From Chryseobacterium taiwanense (GTDB lineage Bacteria > Bacteroidota > Bacteroidia > Flavobacteriales > Weeksellaceae), in contig NZ_JWTA01000010.1 in assembly GCF_000813825.1 (NCBI RefSeq), forward strand, positions 62,001 to 126,000: a stretch of 64,000 nucleotides of DNA. Reading direction: 5' to 3'. Both the position numbers and the translations under genes were made by a program. The notes beneath the pieces were generated by a model. That model was not told the DNA's origin. It worked only from the letters and a program-made list of their open reading frames with translations, and did no database searches. This document shows, in pieces, positions 35,094 to 46,015 of the stretch. The first letter of the stretch is position 1; every line of letters begins with the position of its first letter.

Positions 35094-35927
35094 ATGAAAA
35101 AAATATTTTACTTAGTTCTTATTTTATTGTTCTCATTAGGATTCAGTCAACAAAAAATTAACGTGATCCTTATCGGAACCAATCATTTTAATAATCCGGG
35201 GCATGATGCTGGAAAACCTGTTGAAATCAAAATTCTGGAAAACCACAGACAAGAAGGGCTGGAAAGAATTACAAATAAGATTATCCAAAAATACAAGCCA
35301 CAAAAAGTCTTTGTAGAATACCCTTCAGATCAACAAAAAACGCTTGATAAGTTCTACAATCTTTACAAAAACAATCAGGCTTATTATCAATCCGATACGT
35401 TAACAAAAGAATGGCAAAAGAGATTTTATAAGGAAAACGAAATTTTTCAGTTTGGATTTCGACTTGCCAAGAAATCTGCCAATCAAAAAATATATGCATT
35501 AGATTATGAATCTCCGATGAGGTTTGATCTTTTCACACAAAAAGCAAAGGAAATTTCAACTGTGAATCCTACAGCTTTTGATGATAGTGTGAAGAAATTA
35601 ACTGAGAAAACCAATAAATGTATCACACAAAAAGAAATGGAAGATGTTTATAAATGTCTTAATTCTGCCGAAGATCTTAGGTTCAACAAAAGTATTTACA
35701 TCAATACTTTCAACAGACTCAACAAAGAACCTGACTTTTACGGCTCTGATCTGGTTGCAGCATGGTACAAAAGGAATCTGATTATGTTTTCAGCTGTTCA
35801 AAATGCAGTTTCAGATAATGATAAAAACATTGTCATTCTTGTTGGGCAAGGTCATGCAGCGATGATGGAAGAATTTATAAGATTAGATAGCAGATTTAAC
35901 CTAGTTACTGTAGAAGAAATATTCTAA
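35094..35927 (+). CDS. Secreted DUF5694 protein, copy 1
   Basis: 277 residues from ATG 35094; an upstream TTG at 35073 would lie inside the -7 element. Signal peptide MKKIFYLVLILLFSLGFSQ. Mature start INVILIGTNHFNNPGHDAGK and near-C-terminal IVILVGQGHAAMMEEFI give two separated G-x-x-H-like motifs, with an acidic strand KVFVEYPSD and YALDYESP between. This order resembles the TraB/TIKI/EreA/ChaN superfamily, in which such His/Glu residues bind metal or act in catalysis. Function unknown. A paralogue follows 17 bp later. Confidence 0.75.
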   Translation: MKKIFYLVLILLFSLGFSQQKINVILIGTNHFNNPGHDAGKPVEIKILENHRQEGLERITNKIIQKYKPQKVFVEYPSDQQKTLDKFYNLYKNNQAYYQSDTLTKEWQKRFYKENEIFQFGFRLAKKSANQKIYALDYESPMRFDLFTQKAKEISTVNPTAFDDSVKKLTEKTNKCITQKEMEDVYKCLNSAEDLRFNKSIYINTFNRLNKEPDFYGSDLVAAWYKRNLIMFSAVQNAVSDNDKNIVILVGQGHAAMMEEFIRLDSRFNLVTVEEIF

Positions 35928-35944
35928 TTAAAAAATAATATACT

Positions 35945-36760
35945 ATGAAAAAATCCCCCATTTTATTATTCTTTTTATTGTTATCATCCATGTTTTCTGC
36001 ACAACAGTTTGAATTTAAAGATAAGTTTGATAATGCCGTTCCTGTTCTTAATGTTGCCACTTTTCATATGGGAGAAACCTCAGATGCAACGAGTACTGAA
36101 TTTGATGAGCATAATCCCAACAATCAGAATGAAGTAAAAAAACTGGCAAAAAAGCTGGCAAAATTCAAGCCTACTATTATCATTATTGAAGATCTTCCGA
36201 AGAACGACAGTATACGCAACATCGATTATCTTAATTATATAAAAAATCCGGATACAAAGTTTAAGAATCCTGATGAAAGGGAACTTCTTGCCTATGAAGT
36301 GGGAAGATTAAGCGGAGCAAAGAAAATTCATGGAATAGATTATAAAGAAGGTTATAATTATAGAATTGAAAGTTTGGTTTCACAAAAAGTAGATAAAAAA
36401 ACTACGGGAGATTACTGGACATTGATTGAGGAAAACGAGAAAATAAATCCGGAAACAGGAGTTCCGTTTCAGCAGTTATTTAAACTGAATAATCAGCCAA
36501 AGTATCTGGAAAGTTTAATCAACATCAATGCAGATATTCTTACGTATGTTTCATCAAAAGGTAAATCTGAAGGAGCAGATGAAGCTGCAAAATTTTACCA
36601 TAGAAATCTCGTGATGTTCTCTAATTTAAATCAAATTCAGGTAGATAAAAACGATAGAATATTTATTTTGATGGGAGGAACCCACACCGCATTCTTCATG
36701 GATTTTTTAAGAAGAAGCCCTAAATATTTATTGGAAAACACTCTTGATTATTTAAAATAG
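35945..36760 (+). CDS. Secreted DUF5694-like protein, copy 2
   Basis: 271 residues. Signal peptide KKSPILLFFLLLSSMFSAQ. It keeps the same skeleton as its neighbour at low identity: VLNVATFHMGETSDA for GTNHF, TIIIIEDLPKND for VFVEYPSD, IHGIDYKEG for YALDYE, and FILMGGTHTAFFMDFL for VGQGHAAMMEEF. So the putative active-site His, Glu/Asp and His are conserved while the rest diverged, arguing for two functional paralogues. The outer-membrane barrel gene follows 67 bp later. Confidence 0.72.
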   Translation: MKKSPILLFFLLLSSMFSAQQFEFKDKFDNAVPVLNVATFHMGETSDATSTEFDEHNPNNQNEVKKLAKKLAKFKPTIIIIEDLPKNDSIRNIDYLNYIKNPDTKFKNPDERELLAYEVGRLSGAKKIHGIDYKEGYNYRIESLVSQKVDKKTTGDYWTLIEENEKINPETGVPFQQLFKLNNQPKYLESLININADILTYVSSKGKSEGADEAAKFYHRNLVMFSNLNQIQVDKNDRIFILMGGTHTAFFMDFLRRSPKYLLENTLDYLK

Positions 36761-36827
36761 CCTATTTAATGGAAATAATTTGTAACAAAATTCACTTTTC
36801 TTCGTCAAACTATATATAAATATCACA

Positions 36828-38963
36828 ATGAAGAAAACAATATTCGCAATCTCACTATTAAGTTCCGGATTCATTTTTGCTCAGGAAAACAAAGATTCGC
36901 AAGTAAAAGAAAAAGAAATACAGGAAGTCACCCTTACTAAAACTAAAAAAGCCGTTGAACAAAAAGCGGACCGTACGATTTTTGATTTTTCGGAACAGCC
37001 AAGTCTTAATTCAGGTTCCTTAATGGAGGGAATCAAAAAGCTTCCCGGATTGGTTGCCTCAGAAATGGTAGGAATTATGTATCAGGGAAAACCACTGGAT
37101 GTTTATATGGACGGAAGACCTCTGAATATTTCCAGCAATGAACTGAACGCCTTCATGGAAGGAATGCCTGCCAATTCTGTAGAGAGAATAGAAATCATTA
37201 CTCAACCCGGCGCAGAATTTCCTGCAACTTCCGGAGGGGCTATTTTAAATATCATCACCAGCAAATCTGCAAAAAATTATCTTACGGCAGTATACAACGG
37301 AGGGTACCGTTTTTCAAACTATGATAAATACAGAAGCAGGTTTAATAATTCCCTTGCTTTAAACTCAAGAAACAAATGGTTTGGATGGCAAGTAAATTTG
37401 GGACAATATTATCGTGAAAGTTTATCAGATTCAGAATTTGATGCGTTAAGTAAAAACCATTCCAACTCTTTAGGAAGAACGTATTATATGAATTCTGCCT
37501 TTACTTTTGAACTTGGAAAAGACCGATTGTTGCTGAATTACGACATTAGCCACAACAATAATGGATCATCTATTACTTCAGATGAATTTTTAAATGGATT
37601 CACGAGAAGTAATTTCACCAGTGATACAAAGGGATTGAGACAGGAAGCTGCCGCTACGTATCAGAAAAAGTTTGAGGACAAAAACAAAAAACTGGATTTC
37701 AAATTCGTTTATACGAATAGTAATTCAGATTTTAATCAGCAAAGCACCAATAATGCTAATCTTCTGGACAATTCATCAAAATTCAATGTGTATAATTTCA
37801 AAATTGATTATTCGCAGCCTTTGAAAATTTTAGATGAAGGAAAAGTAAGCTTTGGAGGATTATTTGATCAGCAGGATTTCGAAACTAAGGACAAAAGTAT
37901 TGTCAATTTAGATTATACAAGACAAACAACTTCTGGGTATGTAGAGTTTCAGACCAAGCTGAAAAAGTTTGATTTCATTGCCGGAGTAAGAGCTGAAAAC
38001 TACAATATTACCGGAATTACGAGAATGTTTAATGATAATGATGAATTGGAGCAGAAAGATCTTAATGCATTCAAAAAATTCAAGGTATTCCCAAATGCAA
38101 GCATACAGTATAATCTGATGAAGCAGCTTTTCGTCAACCTGAATTACAACAAAAAGATCAGCTTACCAAGTGTGTCATTATTGAACCCCAACAACACGAC
38201 TTTAAAAAACAATACGATTACGTCTAATGGAAATCCGAATCTTCAACCTACGATTTATGACAATGCAGAGTTTAAGATCAGTGCGTTTGATTATGCTTAC
38301 ATCAGCTATAATACAAGTTGGGTAAAAGATCAGATTGTTCAGAGGGTTTCCCGAGAAGGCGATCTGATCAGAAATGAACAGGTACAGGTAAACAGTTTAA
38401 GAACGCATAATTTCAGCTTTGGAATGCCGATTCCTTTTATGCTGTTCACTACTCCATTCAGCGAACTGATGAAGTTCAATGTAAATCCTGACAAAATGAA
38501 TCTTTTATATGTTTATACAGGGTATCAGCTTCAGGAAATGCCCGATATTAAAACTAAAGGGTTCTGGATTTTCAGCTTGATGGGACAGTTTATTTTACCA
38601 AAAGATATCAGATTTCAGGCGAATTACAATATTATTCCTGCGAGAGGAAATTTCTACTACTTCGAGCTTGAAAAACCTCTTAACAATGCACTTGACATAA
38701 CGATCTCAAAGAAATTCATGTCAGACAGGCTTAATCTTTCTGTATATGCAAGGGACATTTTCAATCAGAATAAGAGTGTGATTATCGCCCGTTCAACCGG
38801 AGGAAGTGTTTATACATCGAATAAATTTGACAGTAGAAGTTTCGGAATTTCTGTAAACTATAAAATTCCTACCAAAAACAAACTGGCAAAAGAGGATCCT
38901 AATATGATCAAAAATACAACGCAAAGTGAAAACAATGGCGGAGTGATGAACCAAGGACAGTAA
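36828..38963 (+). CDS. Outer-membrane beta-barrel protein, TonB-receptor-like
   Basis: 711 residues. Signal peptide ending SGFIFAQ, a plug-like domain (residues 30-150; GSLMEGIKKLPGLV, DVYMDGRPLNISSNELNAFM, ERIEIITQPGAEFPATSGGA) and a large barrel of the outer-membrane beta-barrel family type (PF14905-like). The N-terminal carboxypeptidase-like domain common in this family is absent. The last ~25 residues after SVNYKIPTKN extend beyond the final strand and are polar (Asn/Gln/Lys). It shares direction with the two DUF5694 genes and ends at a strong terminator, so the three likely form one operon. Confidence 0.88.
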   Translation: MKKTIFAISLLSSGFIFAQENKDSQVKEKEIQEVTLTKTKKAVEQKADRTIFDFSEQPSLNSGSLMEGIKKLPGLVASEMVGIMYQGKPLDVYMDGRPLNISSNELNAFMEGMPANSVERIEIITQPGAEFPATSGGAILNIITSKSAKNYLTAVYNGGYRFSNYDKYRSRFNNSLALNSRNKWFGWQVNLGQYYRESLSDSEFDALSKNHSNSLGRTYYMNSAFTFELGKDRLLLNYDISHNNNGSSITSDEFLNGFTRSNFTSDTKGLRQEAAATYQKKFEDKNKKLDFKFVYTNSNSDFNQQSTNNANLLDNSSKFNVYNFKIDYSQPLKILDEGKVSFGGLFDQQDFETKDKSIVNLDYTRQTTSGYVEFQTKLKKFDFIAGVRAENYNITGITRMFNDNDELEQKDLNAFKKFKVFPNASIQYNLMKQLFVNLNYNKKISLPSVSLLNPNNTTLKNNTITSNGNPNLQPTIYDNAEFKISAFDYAYISYNTSWVKDQIVQRVSREGDLIRNEQVQVNSLRTHNFSFGMPIPFMLFTTPFSELMKFNVNPDKMNLLYVYTGYQLQEMPDIKTKGFWIFSLMGQFILPKDIRFQANYNIIPARGNFYYFELEKPLNNALDITISKKFMSDRLNLSVYARDIFNQNKSVIIARSTGGSVYTSNKFDSRSFGISVNYKIPTKNKLAKEDPNMIKNTTQSENNGGVMNQGQ

Positions 38964-38972
38964 TACAATTAA

Positions 38973-39005
38973 AAACGAGTCAGCAAATATTTTGCTGACT
39001 CGTTT
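38973..39005. terminator. Bidirectional terminator, barrel gene / thi operon
   Basis: AAACGAGTCAGCAAA-TAT-TTTGCTGACTCGTTT is a perfect 15-bp stem between the plus-strand barrel gene (ends 38963) and minus-strand thiF (ends 39024). Confidence 0.88.
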
Positions 39006-39023
39006 CTTTTAAAACAATATAAT

Positions 39024-39743
39024 TTAAAAATTAACCGTCTGAAATCTCCATTCCAGTGTATCGATTAATGTGATTTGATTGAATTGTAAAGGTAAATCCG
39101 TGATGAGTTTCAAGGTCAGATTGGCCATCATACTTCCCACAATTCCCGGCAATGCACCCAGAACTCCCAGACTGTCACAATCCGGAAGATCTTCATCGAA
39201 AGGAGGTTCCGGAAAAATATCTCTTAAGTTCTTGCTTCCATTGTAATTGAAAATGGCAACCTGCCCGGAAAAACCCAGAATACTTCCGAAGATTAAAGGC
39301 TTATTGAGTCTGACACAAGTATCATTAACTAAATATCTCGTTTTAAAATTATCTGAGCCATCTACAATTATATCAAACTGAGAAATAATGTCTTCCGCAT
39401 TTGACTCATCTATTTTTTCTTCAATGGAAATAAATTTCACGCGCTGATTTAAATTTTTCACAAATTCTTTAGCACTTTTTACTTTAGAAATCCCAACAGA
39501 GTTTTCATTATGAATGGTTTGTCGGTTCAAATTATGGAGTTCCACCTCATCAAAATCTACAACTCCCAATATTCCGACTCCGGCTGCCGCCAAATATTGG
39601 ATTACAGGACTTCCCAAACCTCCAGCTCCGATTATCAGAACTTTGGCATTCATAATTTTTCGCTGACCTTCCAAACCGATTTCCTCAATAAAAATCTGCC
39701 GGCTGTATCTTGAGAAAACATCTTCGTTTTTCATTTTATTCAT
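39024..39743 (-). CDS. thiF: ThiF-like adenylyltransferase (HesA/MoeB/ThiF family)
   Basis: 239 residues. ATP-binding loop VLIIGAGGLGSPVIQYLAAA, family signature FSRYSRQIFIEEIGLEGQ, and substrate aspartate in IIVDGSDNFKTRYLVND. It would adenylate the C-terminal glycine of ThiS for sulfur loading. The zinc site of E. coli ThiF/MoeB is degraded: the position preceding FPEPP is Asp, only C in LPDCDSLGVLG remains, and the C-terminal Cys pair is missing because the protein ends at LEWRFQTVNF. Last gene of the thiamin operon, 134 bp after thiH. Confidence 0.88.
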   Translation of the reverse strand: MNKMKNEDVFSRYSRQIFIEEIGLEGQRKIMNAKVLIIGAGGLGSPVIQYLAAAGVGILGVVDFDEVELHNLNRQTIHNENSVGISKVKSAKEFVKNLNQRVKFISIEEKIDESNAEDIISQFDIIVDGSDNFKTRYLVNDTCVRLNKPLIFGSILGFSGQVAIFNYNGSKNLRDIFPEPPFDEDLPDCDSLGVLGALPGIVGSMMANLTLKLITDLPLQFNQITLIDTLEWRFQTVNF

Positions 39744-39794
39744 TGATTTATCTGCACCATTAAGATATTATTTAGAAGTGAAGAAAAATTAAGT

Positions 39795-39810
39795 ATTCAC
39801 AAGTGAATAA
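39795..39810. repeat. Short palindrome between thiH and thiF
   Basis: TATTCAC-AA-GTGAATA, 7-bp arms with a 2-nt centre, in the 134-bp gap between thiH and thiF. Too short a loop for a typical terminator; may be a protein-binding site or chance in AT-rich DNA. Confidence 0.35.
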
Positions 39811-39877
39811 AATAAGCTGAATGCTAAAAAATATTTTCAACTATTTTCTTAATTATACTTAATTCCTTCATATATTC

Positions 39878-41014
39878 TTAATGGTTTAAATTTCCTGAAA
39901 CTCCACTATAAACAGCATCCCAATCTTTCATAATTGGATCATAGCCTGCTTTTTTAATGATATTTTTAATTTCATCCATGCTTCTTTCATCGCTCGTCTC
40001 AAACTGTTCTAGGGATTCCTTATCGACCGCATAGCCTCCCGGATTGGTTTTAGAAGCGGCACTCATCGCCGTTGCACCCAGTGAAACAATATGATTTCTG
40101 AATTTCTCATTTTCTCTGGTAGAAATAGAGATTTCCAAATCCTCATTCCAGATTCTGTAAGCACAAATTAATTGCAACAAATCTCTGTCTGACATAATAA
40201 ATTTAGGTTCAATAATTCCTTCTGCCGGTCGAAGTCTTGGAAATGAAACCGAATACCTGCTTTTCCAGTATTGTTTTTGGAGGTAATCAATATGAAGCGC
40301 ATTGAAAAAACTATCCACTCTCCAGTCTTCCAACCCTAATAAAACCCCCAATCCCATTTTATGAATTCCTGCTTTTCCAATTCTGTCGGGAGTTTCCAGA
40401 CGAAAATTGAAATTTGATTTTTTTCCTTTCGGATGGTATTCTTTATAGACTTCCTGATGATAGGTTTCCTGATAGACCAACACCGCATTCACACCTGCCT
40501 CATGAAGCTGTTGATATTCTTCTTCCGATAAAGGCTGAACTTCAATTGAGATATTAGCAAAATGAGGTTTTAATAATTTAACAGCATTCAGAAAATAATC
40601 AATCCCAACTGTTTTATTGGCTTCTCCACTTACCAGCAAAACATGATTCACTCCCATTGACTTTAAAACTGTCGCTTCAATCATCAATTCTGTATCAGTC
40701 AGCGTTTTTCTTTTAATGGAATTATCTAGGCTAAAACCGCAATAGGTGCAGATATTCTGACATTCATTACTCAGATACAACGGAGCGTAGAGCTGAATGG
40801 TTTTCCCAAAACGTTTCTGGGTAAGTTGTTGGGTCATTTTTGCCATTAGTTCCAACTTCTGAGCAGCAATAGGTGAAAGAAAATTCAGAAAATCCTCGAT
40901 TGTTTTATTCTTTTTTTGAAGACTTCTTTCTACATCAGATAGCGTTACTTTTTCAAGCCTCGCTTTAATTTCATCCCACTGATAATTTTCAAAAAAATCT
41001 TTAAAACTTTTCAT
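39878..41014 (-). CDS. thiH: 2-iminoacetate synthase (tyrosine lyase)
   Basis: 378 residues, radical SAM enzyme that cleaves tyrosine to dehydroglycine for the thiazole ring. The cluster motif CxxxCxxC is CQNICTYC within YAPLYLSNECQNICTYCGFS. The downstream GVNHVLLVSGEANKTVGIDY and C-terminal ThiC/ThiH-associated domain are complete. ThiH, rather than glycine oxidase ThiO, indicates the oxygen-sensitive route. It starts 11 bp after thiG. Confidence 0.96.
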   Translation of the reverse strand: MKSFKDFFENYQWDEIKARLEKVTLSDVERSLQKKNKTIEDFLNFLSPIAAQKLELMAKMTQQLTQKRFGKTIQLYAPLYLSNECQNICTYCGFSLDNSIKRKTLTDTELMIEATVLKSMGVNHVLLVSGEANKTVGIDYFLNAVKLLKPHFANISIEVQPLSEEEYQQLHEAGVNAVLVYQETYHQEVYKEYHPKGKKSNFNFRLETPDRIGKAGIHKMGLGVLLGLEDWRVDSFFNALHIDYLQKQYWKSRYSVSFPRLRPAEGIIEPKFIMSDRDLLQLICAYRIWNEDLEISISTRENEKFRNHIVSLGATAMSAASKTNPGGYAVDKESLEQFETSDERSMDEIKNIIKKAGYDPIMKDWDAVYSGVSGNLNH

Positions 41015-41025
41015 AATATTTAACT

Positions 41026-41802
41026 TTAATCAAACAAAAATGAAGTCAGTGGACTTGATGCTTCTGCGTGTTGTGCAATCGCTCCCAAACCAGCTTCAAA
41101 AGCTCTTCTTCCGGCAATCACGCCTTCTTTAAAAGCTAATCCCATATTTACCGGATTTCCTGCAACAGCTATTGCTGTATTTACCAACACTGCATCTGCT
41201 CCCATTTCCATAGCTTTTGCCGCATCGGAAGGCGCTCCAATTCCCGCATCTACAACAACCGGAACATTACTTTGACTGATAATAATTTCTAAAAAATCTA
41301 CAGTTTTCAGCCCTTTATTGGTACCAATTGGCGCTCCTAAAGGCATTACTACCGCAGTTCCCGCATCTTCAAGACGTTTACACAAAACAGGATCAGCATG
41401 AATGTATGGCATCACGACAAATCCCAATTTCGCCAATTCTTCTGTTGCATATAAAGTCTCAATTGGATCGGGCAATAAATATTTTGGATCAGGATGAATT
41501 TCCAGTTTCACCCAGTTGGTTTCCAGGGCTTCTCTTGCCAATTGTGCAGCTAAAACCGCTTCTTTAGCCGTTCTTGCTCCTGATGTATTGGGTAAAAGGT
41601 GAGCTTTTATCGGTTTTAAAGCATTCAATAAATCATCTTCTGAGGATTGTGAATCGATGCGCTTTAAAGCCATTGTTACCATTTCACTTCCTGAAGCGAT
41701 AATGGAATCTGTCATTTCTGAAAGATTTCCGAATTTTCCTGTTCCTAAAAACAATCTCGATTCGAAAGTTCTGTCTGCTATAATTAAGGGTTGATTTTTC
41801 AT
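41026..41802 (-). CDS. thiG: Thiazole synthase
   Basis: 258 residues, TIM barrel that condenses DXP, dehydroglycine and ThiS-thiocarboxylate into the thiazole phosphate. Schiff-base region around [20 protein letters not shown], phosphate-binding [20 protein letters not shown] and [13 protein letters not shown]. Its start overlaps the upstream thiE stop by 4 bp. Confidence 0.97.
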   Translation of the reverse strand: MKNQPLIIADRTFESRLFLGTGKFGNLSEMTDSIIASGSEMVTMALKRIDSQSSEDDLLNALKPIKAHLLPNTSGARTAKEAVLAAQLAREALETNWVKLEIHPDPKYLLPDPIETLYATEELAKLGFVVMPYIHADPVLCKRLEDAGTAVVMPLGAPIGTNKGLKTVDFLEIIISQSNVPVVVDAGIGAPSDAAKAMEMGADAVLVNTAIAVAGNPVNMGLAFKEGVIAGRRAFEAGLGAIAQHAEASSPLTSFLFD

Positions 41803-42413
41803 TGTAAAATGGTTTTAAATTCGTTGATAACTGAAGGCTGATTGGTAATTTGCCCTGAAACTGCAACTCCGTAAATTCCGATTTGCCGTAATAATTCAAT
41901 ATCTTCTAAAACAACTCCGCCAATAGCGAAGATTTTAGGAATTTCTAAGGATCTTTCGTTTAGGTTTTCAATGATTTTCTGATAGCCTTCAAATCCTAAA
42001 ATCGGGCTCAACTGTTCTTTAGTTGAAGTAAAACGCAGAGGTCCCAAACCTATGTAATCACAAGGTTCGTTCATTCGTTGAAGAACATCTGAAATTGTGT
42101 TTGCTGTCCCTCCAATAATTTTATTTTCTCCTAAAATATTTCGTGCAATTTCAATAGAGGTATCTTTTAGTCCTAAATGGACACCATCGGCATCGATATC
42201 TTTAGCAATCTGAACATGGTCATTAATGATACAAACCGTCTGATGGTCTAAACATATTTTTTTTGAAATTTCACAAAGTTTGATGAATTCATGTTCAGGA
42301 GCATTTTTCCAACGAACCTGAATCCATTTGATTCCGTTATCAAGAGCTTTTCTGATATTTAACTCCTGATCTTCTATGGTGAATCCTTGAGATATGTATT
42401 GTAATTTTTCCAT
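41799..42413 (-). CDS. thiE: Thiamin-phosphate synthase
   Basis: 204 residues. It couples HMP-PP and thiazole phosphate to thiamin phosphate. Conserved pieces: [29 protein letters not shown] (substrate and Mg aspartate), [21 protein letters not shown] (pyrophosphate-binding Ser/Thr loop) and [19 protein letters not shown]. These make it the likely active ThiE of the two copies in the operon. It lies 3 bp after thiD. Confidence 0.93.
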   Translation of the reverse strand: MEKLQYISQGFTIEDQELNIRKALDNGIKWIQVRWKNAPEHEFIKLCEISKKICLDHQTVCIINDHVQIAKDIDADGVHLGLKDTSIEIARNILGENKIIGGTANTISDVLQRMNEPCDYIGLGPLRFTSTKEQLSPILGFEGYQKIIENLNERSLEIPKIFAIGGVVLEDIELLRQIGIYGVAVSGQITNQPSVINEFKTILQ

Positions 42414-42416
42414 TTT

Positions 42417-43129
42417 TTAATTTGAATGAAATCCCAGCAAAGTAGGGTTACTTGTTAAAAATTTTTCTATGTATTGTTTTCCTTTTCGACAGGCATTTTC
42501 TATATTTTCTCCTTTTGCTAGATGACTTGCAATTGCAGAAGAAAGTACACAACCGGATCCATGTTTTGGATAAAAATCAGAAGCTGTATCATTAGGCTCA
42601 ATGGATATTTCTTGTCCATTTTGAATTAAAATATCTGATCCTATTTTATCTTCTCTATGCCCTCCTTTTATTAAGACTGGACATGAGTTTTCAAAAAGAT
42701 TGACCTTCTCTAATACTTTATATTCATTATAATTCGGAGTGATCAAATCAATTTGTTTCAGCATATTTTTCAAATCTGAAATTGTATTCAAATCAAAAAA
42801 AGAAAACTCGGAAGTGCTTTTCAATACAGGATCCCAAACAATTTTTGCTGTAGCATTCACAGATTTGATCTTTTCTACAATTTGTGTTATAAACTCAGCA
42901 TCTTTCACCACTCCAATTTTCACAGCCTCAATATGATATTTTTTCATTAAAACCTCCATTGTTGACAGAGCTACGTTCAAAGACTGCCATTCCAAACTCA
43001 AACATTCAGACTCGGTCTGAACTGTCATTGCCGTACAAACTCCCACCCCCTGAACCTTTAATTGTTCGAAGGTTTTTATATCTGCCAATAAGCCGGCTCC
43101 TCCACTTGGATCGTAACCAGCAATACTCA

Positions 43130-43154
<25 letters not shown>
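42417..43154 (-). CDS. thiD: HMP/HMP-phosphate kinase
   Basis: 245 residues, ribokinase-like fold; phosphorylates HMP and HMP-P to HMP-PP. N-terminal SIAGYDPSGGAGLLADIKTF, substrate region MTVQTE, and the catalytic anion-hole segment PKHGSGCVLSSAIASHLAKG with Cys as in ThiD. Overlaps the preceding thiE-like gene by 25 bp, so translation is coupled. Confidence 0.95.
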
Positions 43155-45751
<2,597 letters not shown>

Positions 45752-45823
45752 TCCTAAATTTTTAAATACACTTTAGGAATGCCCAGCATTGTACAATAGA
45801 ATGTACAGCAAAGTCATCTCACT

Positions 45824-45903
45824 TTTCCCTACGCTAGTATTGTCTAGAAATCAGGTTCAAAGGGTAAAGTCTCAGCCTGTTCATTTGAACAGACACCCCT
45901 AAA
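45824..45903 (-). promoter_or_regulatory. TPP riboswitch of the thiamin operon
   Basis: On the minus strand UUAGGGGUGUCUGUUCAAAU, then GAACAGGCUGAGACUUUACC, GAACCUGAUUUCUAGACAAU and CUAGCGUAGGGAAAA: a full THI element with CUGAGA and ACCUGA boxes. A small hairpin (TGTACATTCTATTGTACA, about 45790-45807) follows and may belong to the expression platform. Confidence 0.95.
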
Positions 45904-45910
45904 GTTTGGA

Positions 45911-45940
45911 CAAAGCTATACATTTTTTTGAAATGCACAA
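45911..45940 (-). promoter_or_regulatory. thi operon promoter
   Basis: On the minus strand TTG (45940-45938), spacing 19, then TAGCTTTG (45918-45911): exact match to the Bacteroidota pattern, placing the transcription start at the edge of the riboswitch. Confidence 0.7.
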
Positions 45941-45963
45941 AATTTTGTTTTTTGGATAAAATA

Positions 45964-45991
45964 AAAGAGCAGTGAATCAACACTGCCCTTT
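45964..45991 (-). terminator. Terminator of T9SS surface protein gene
   Basis: On the minus strand AAAGGGCAGTG-TTGATT-CACTGCTCTTT, an 11-bp stem with one mismatch followed by a U-rich tract, 25 bp after the stop at 46016. Confidence 0.75.
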
Positions 45992-46015
45992 AGATAAAAT
46001 ATTTTGAATTATTTT

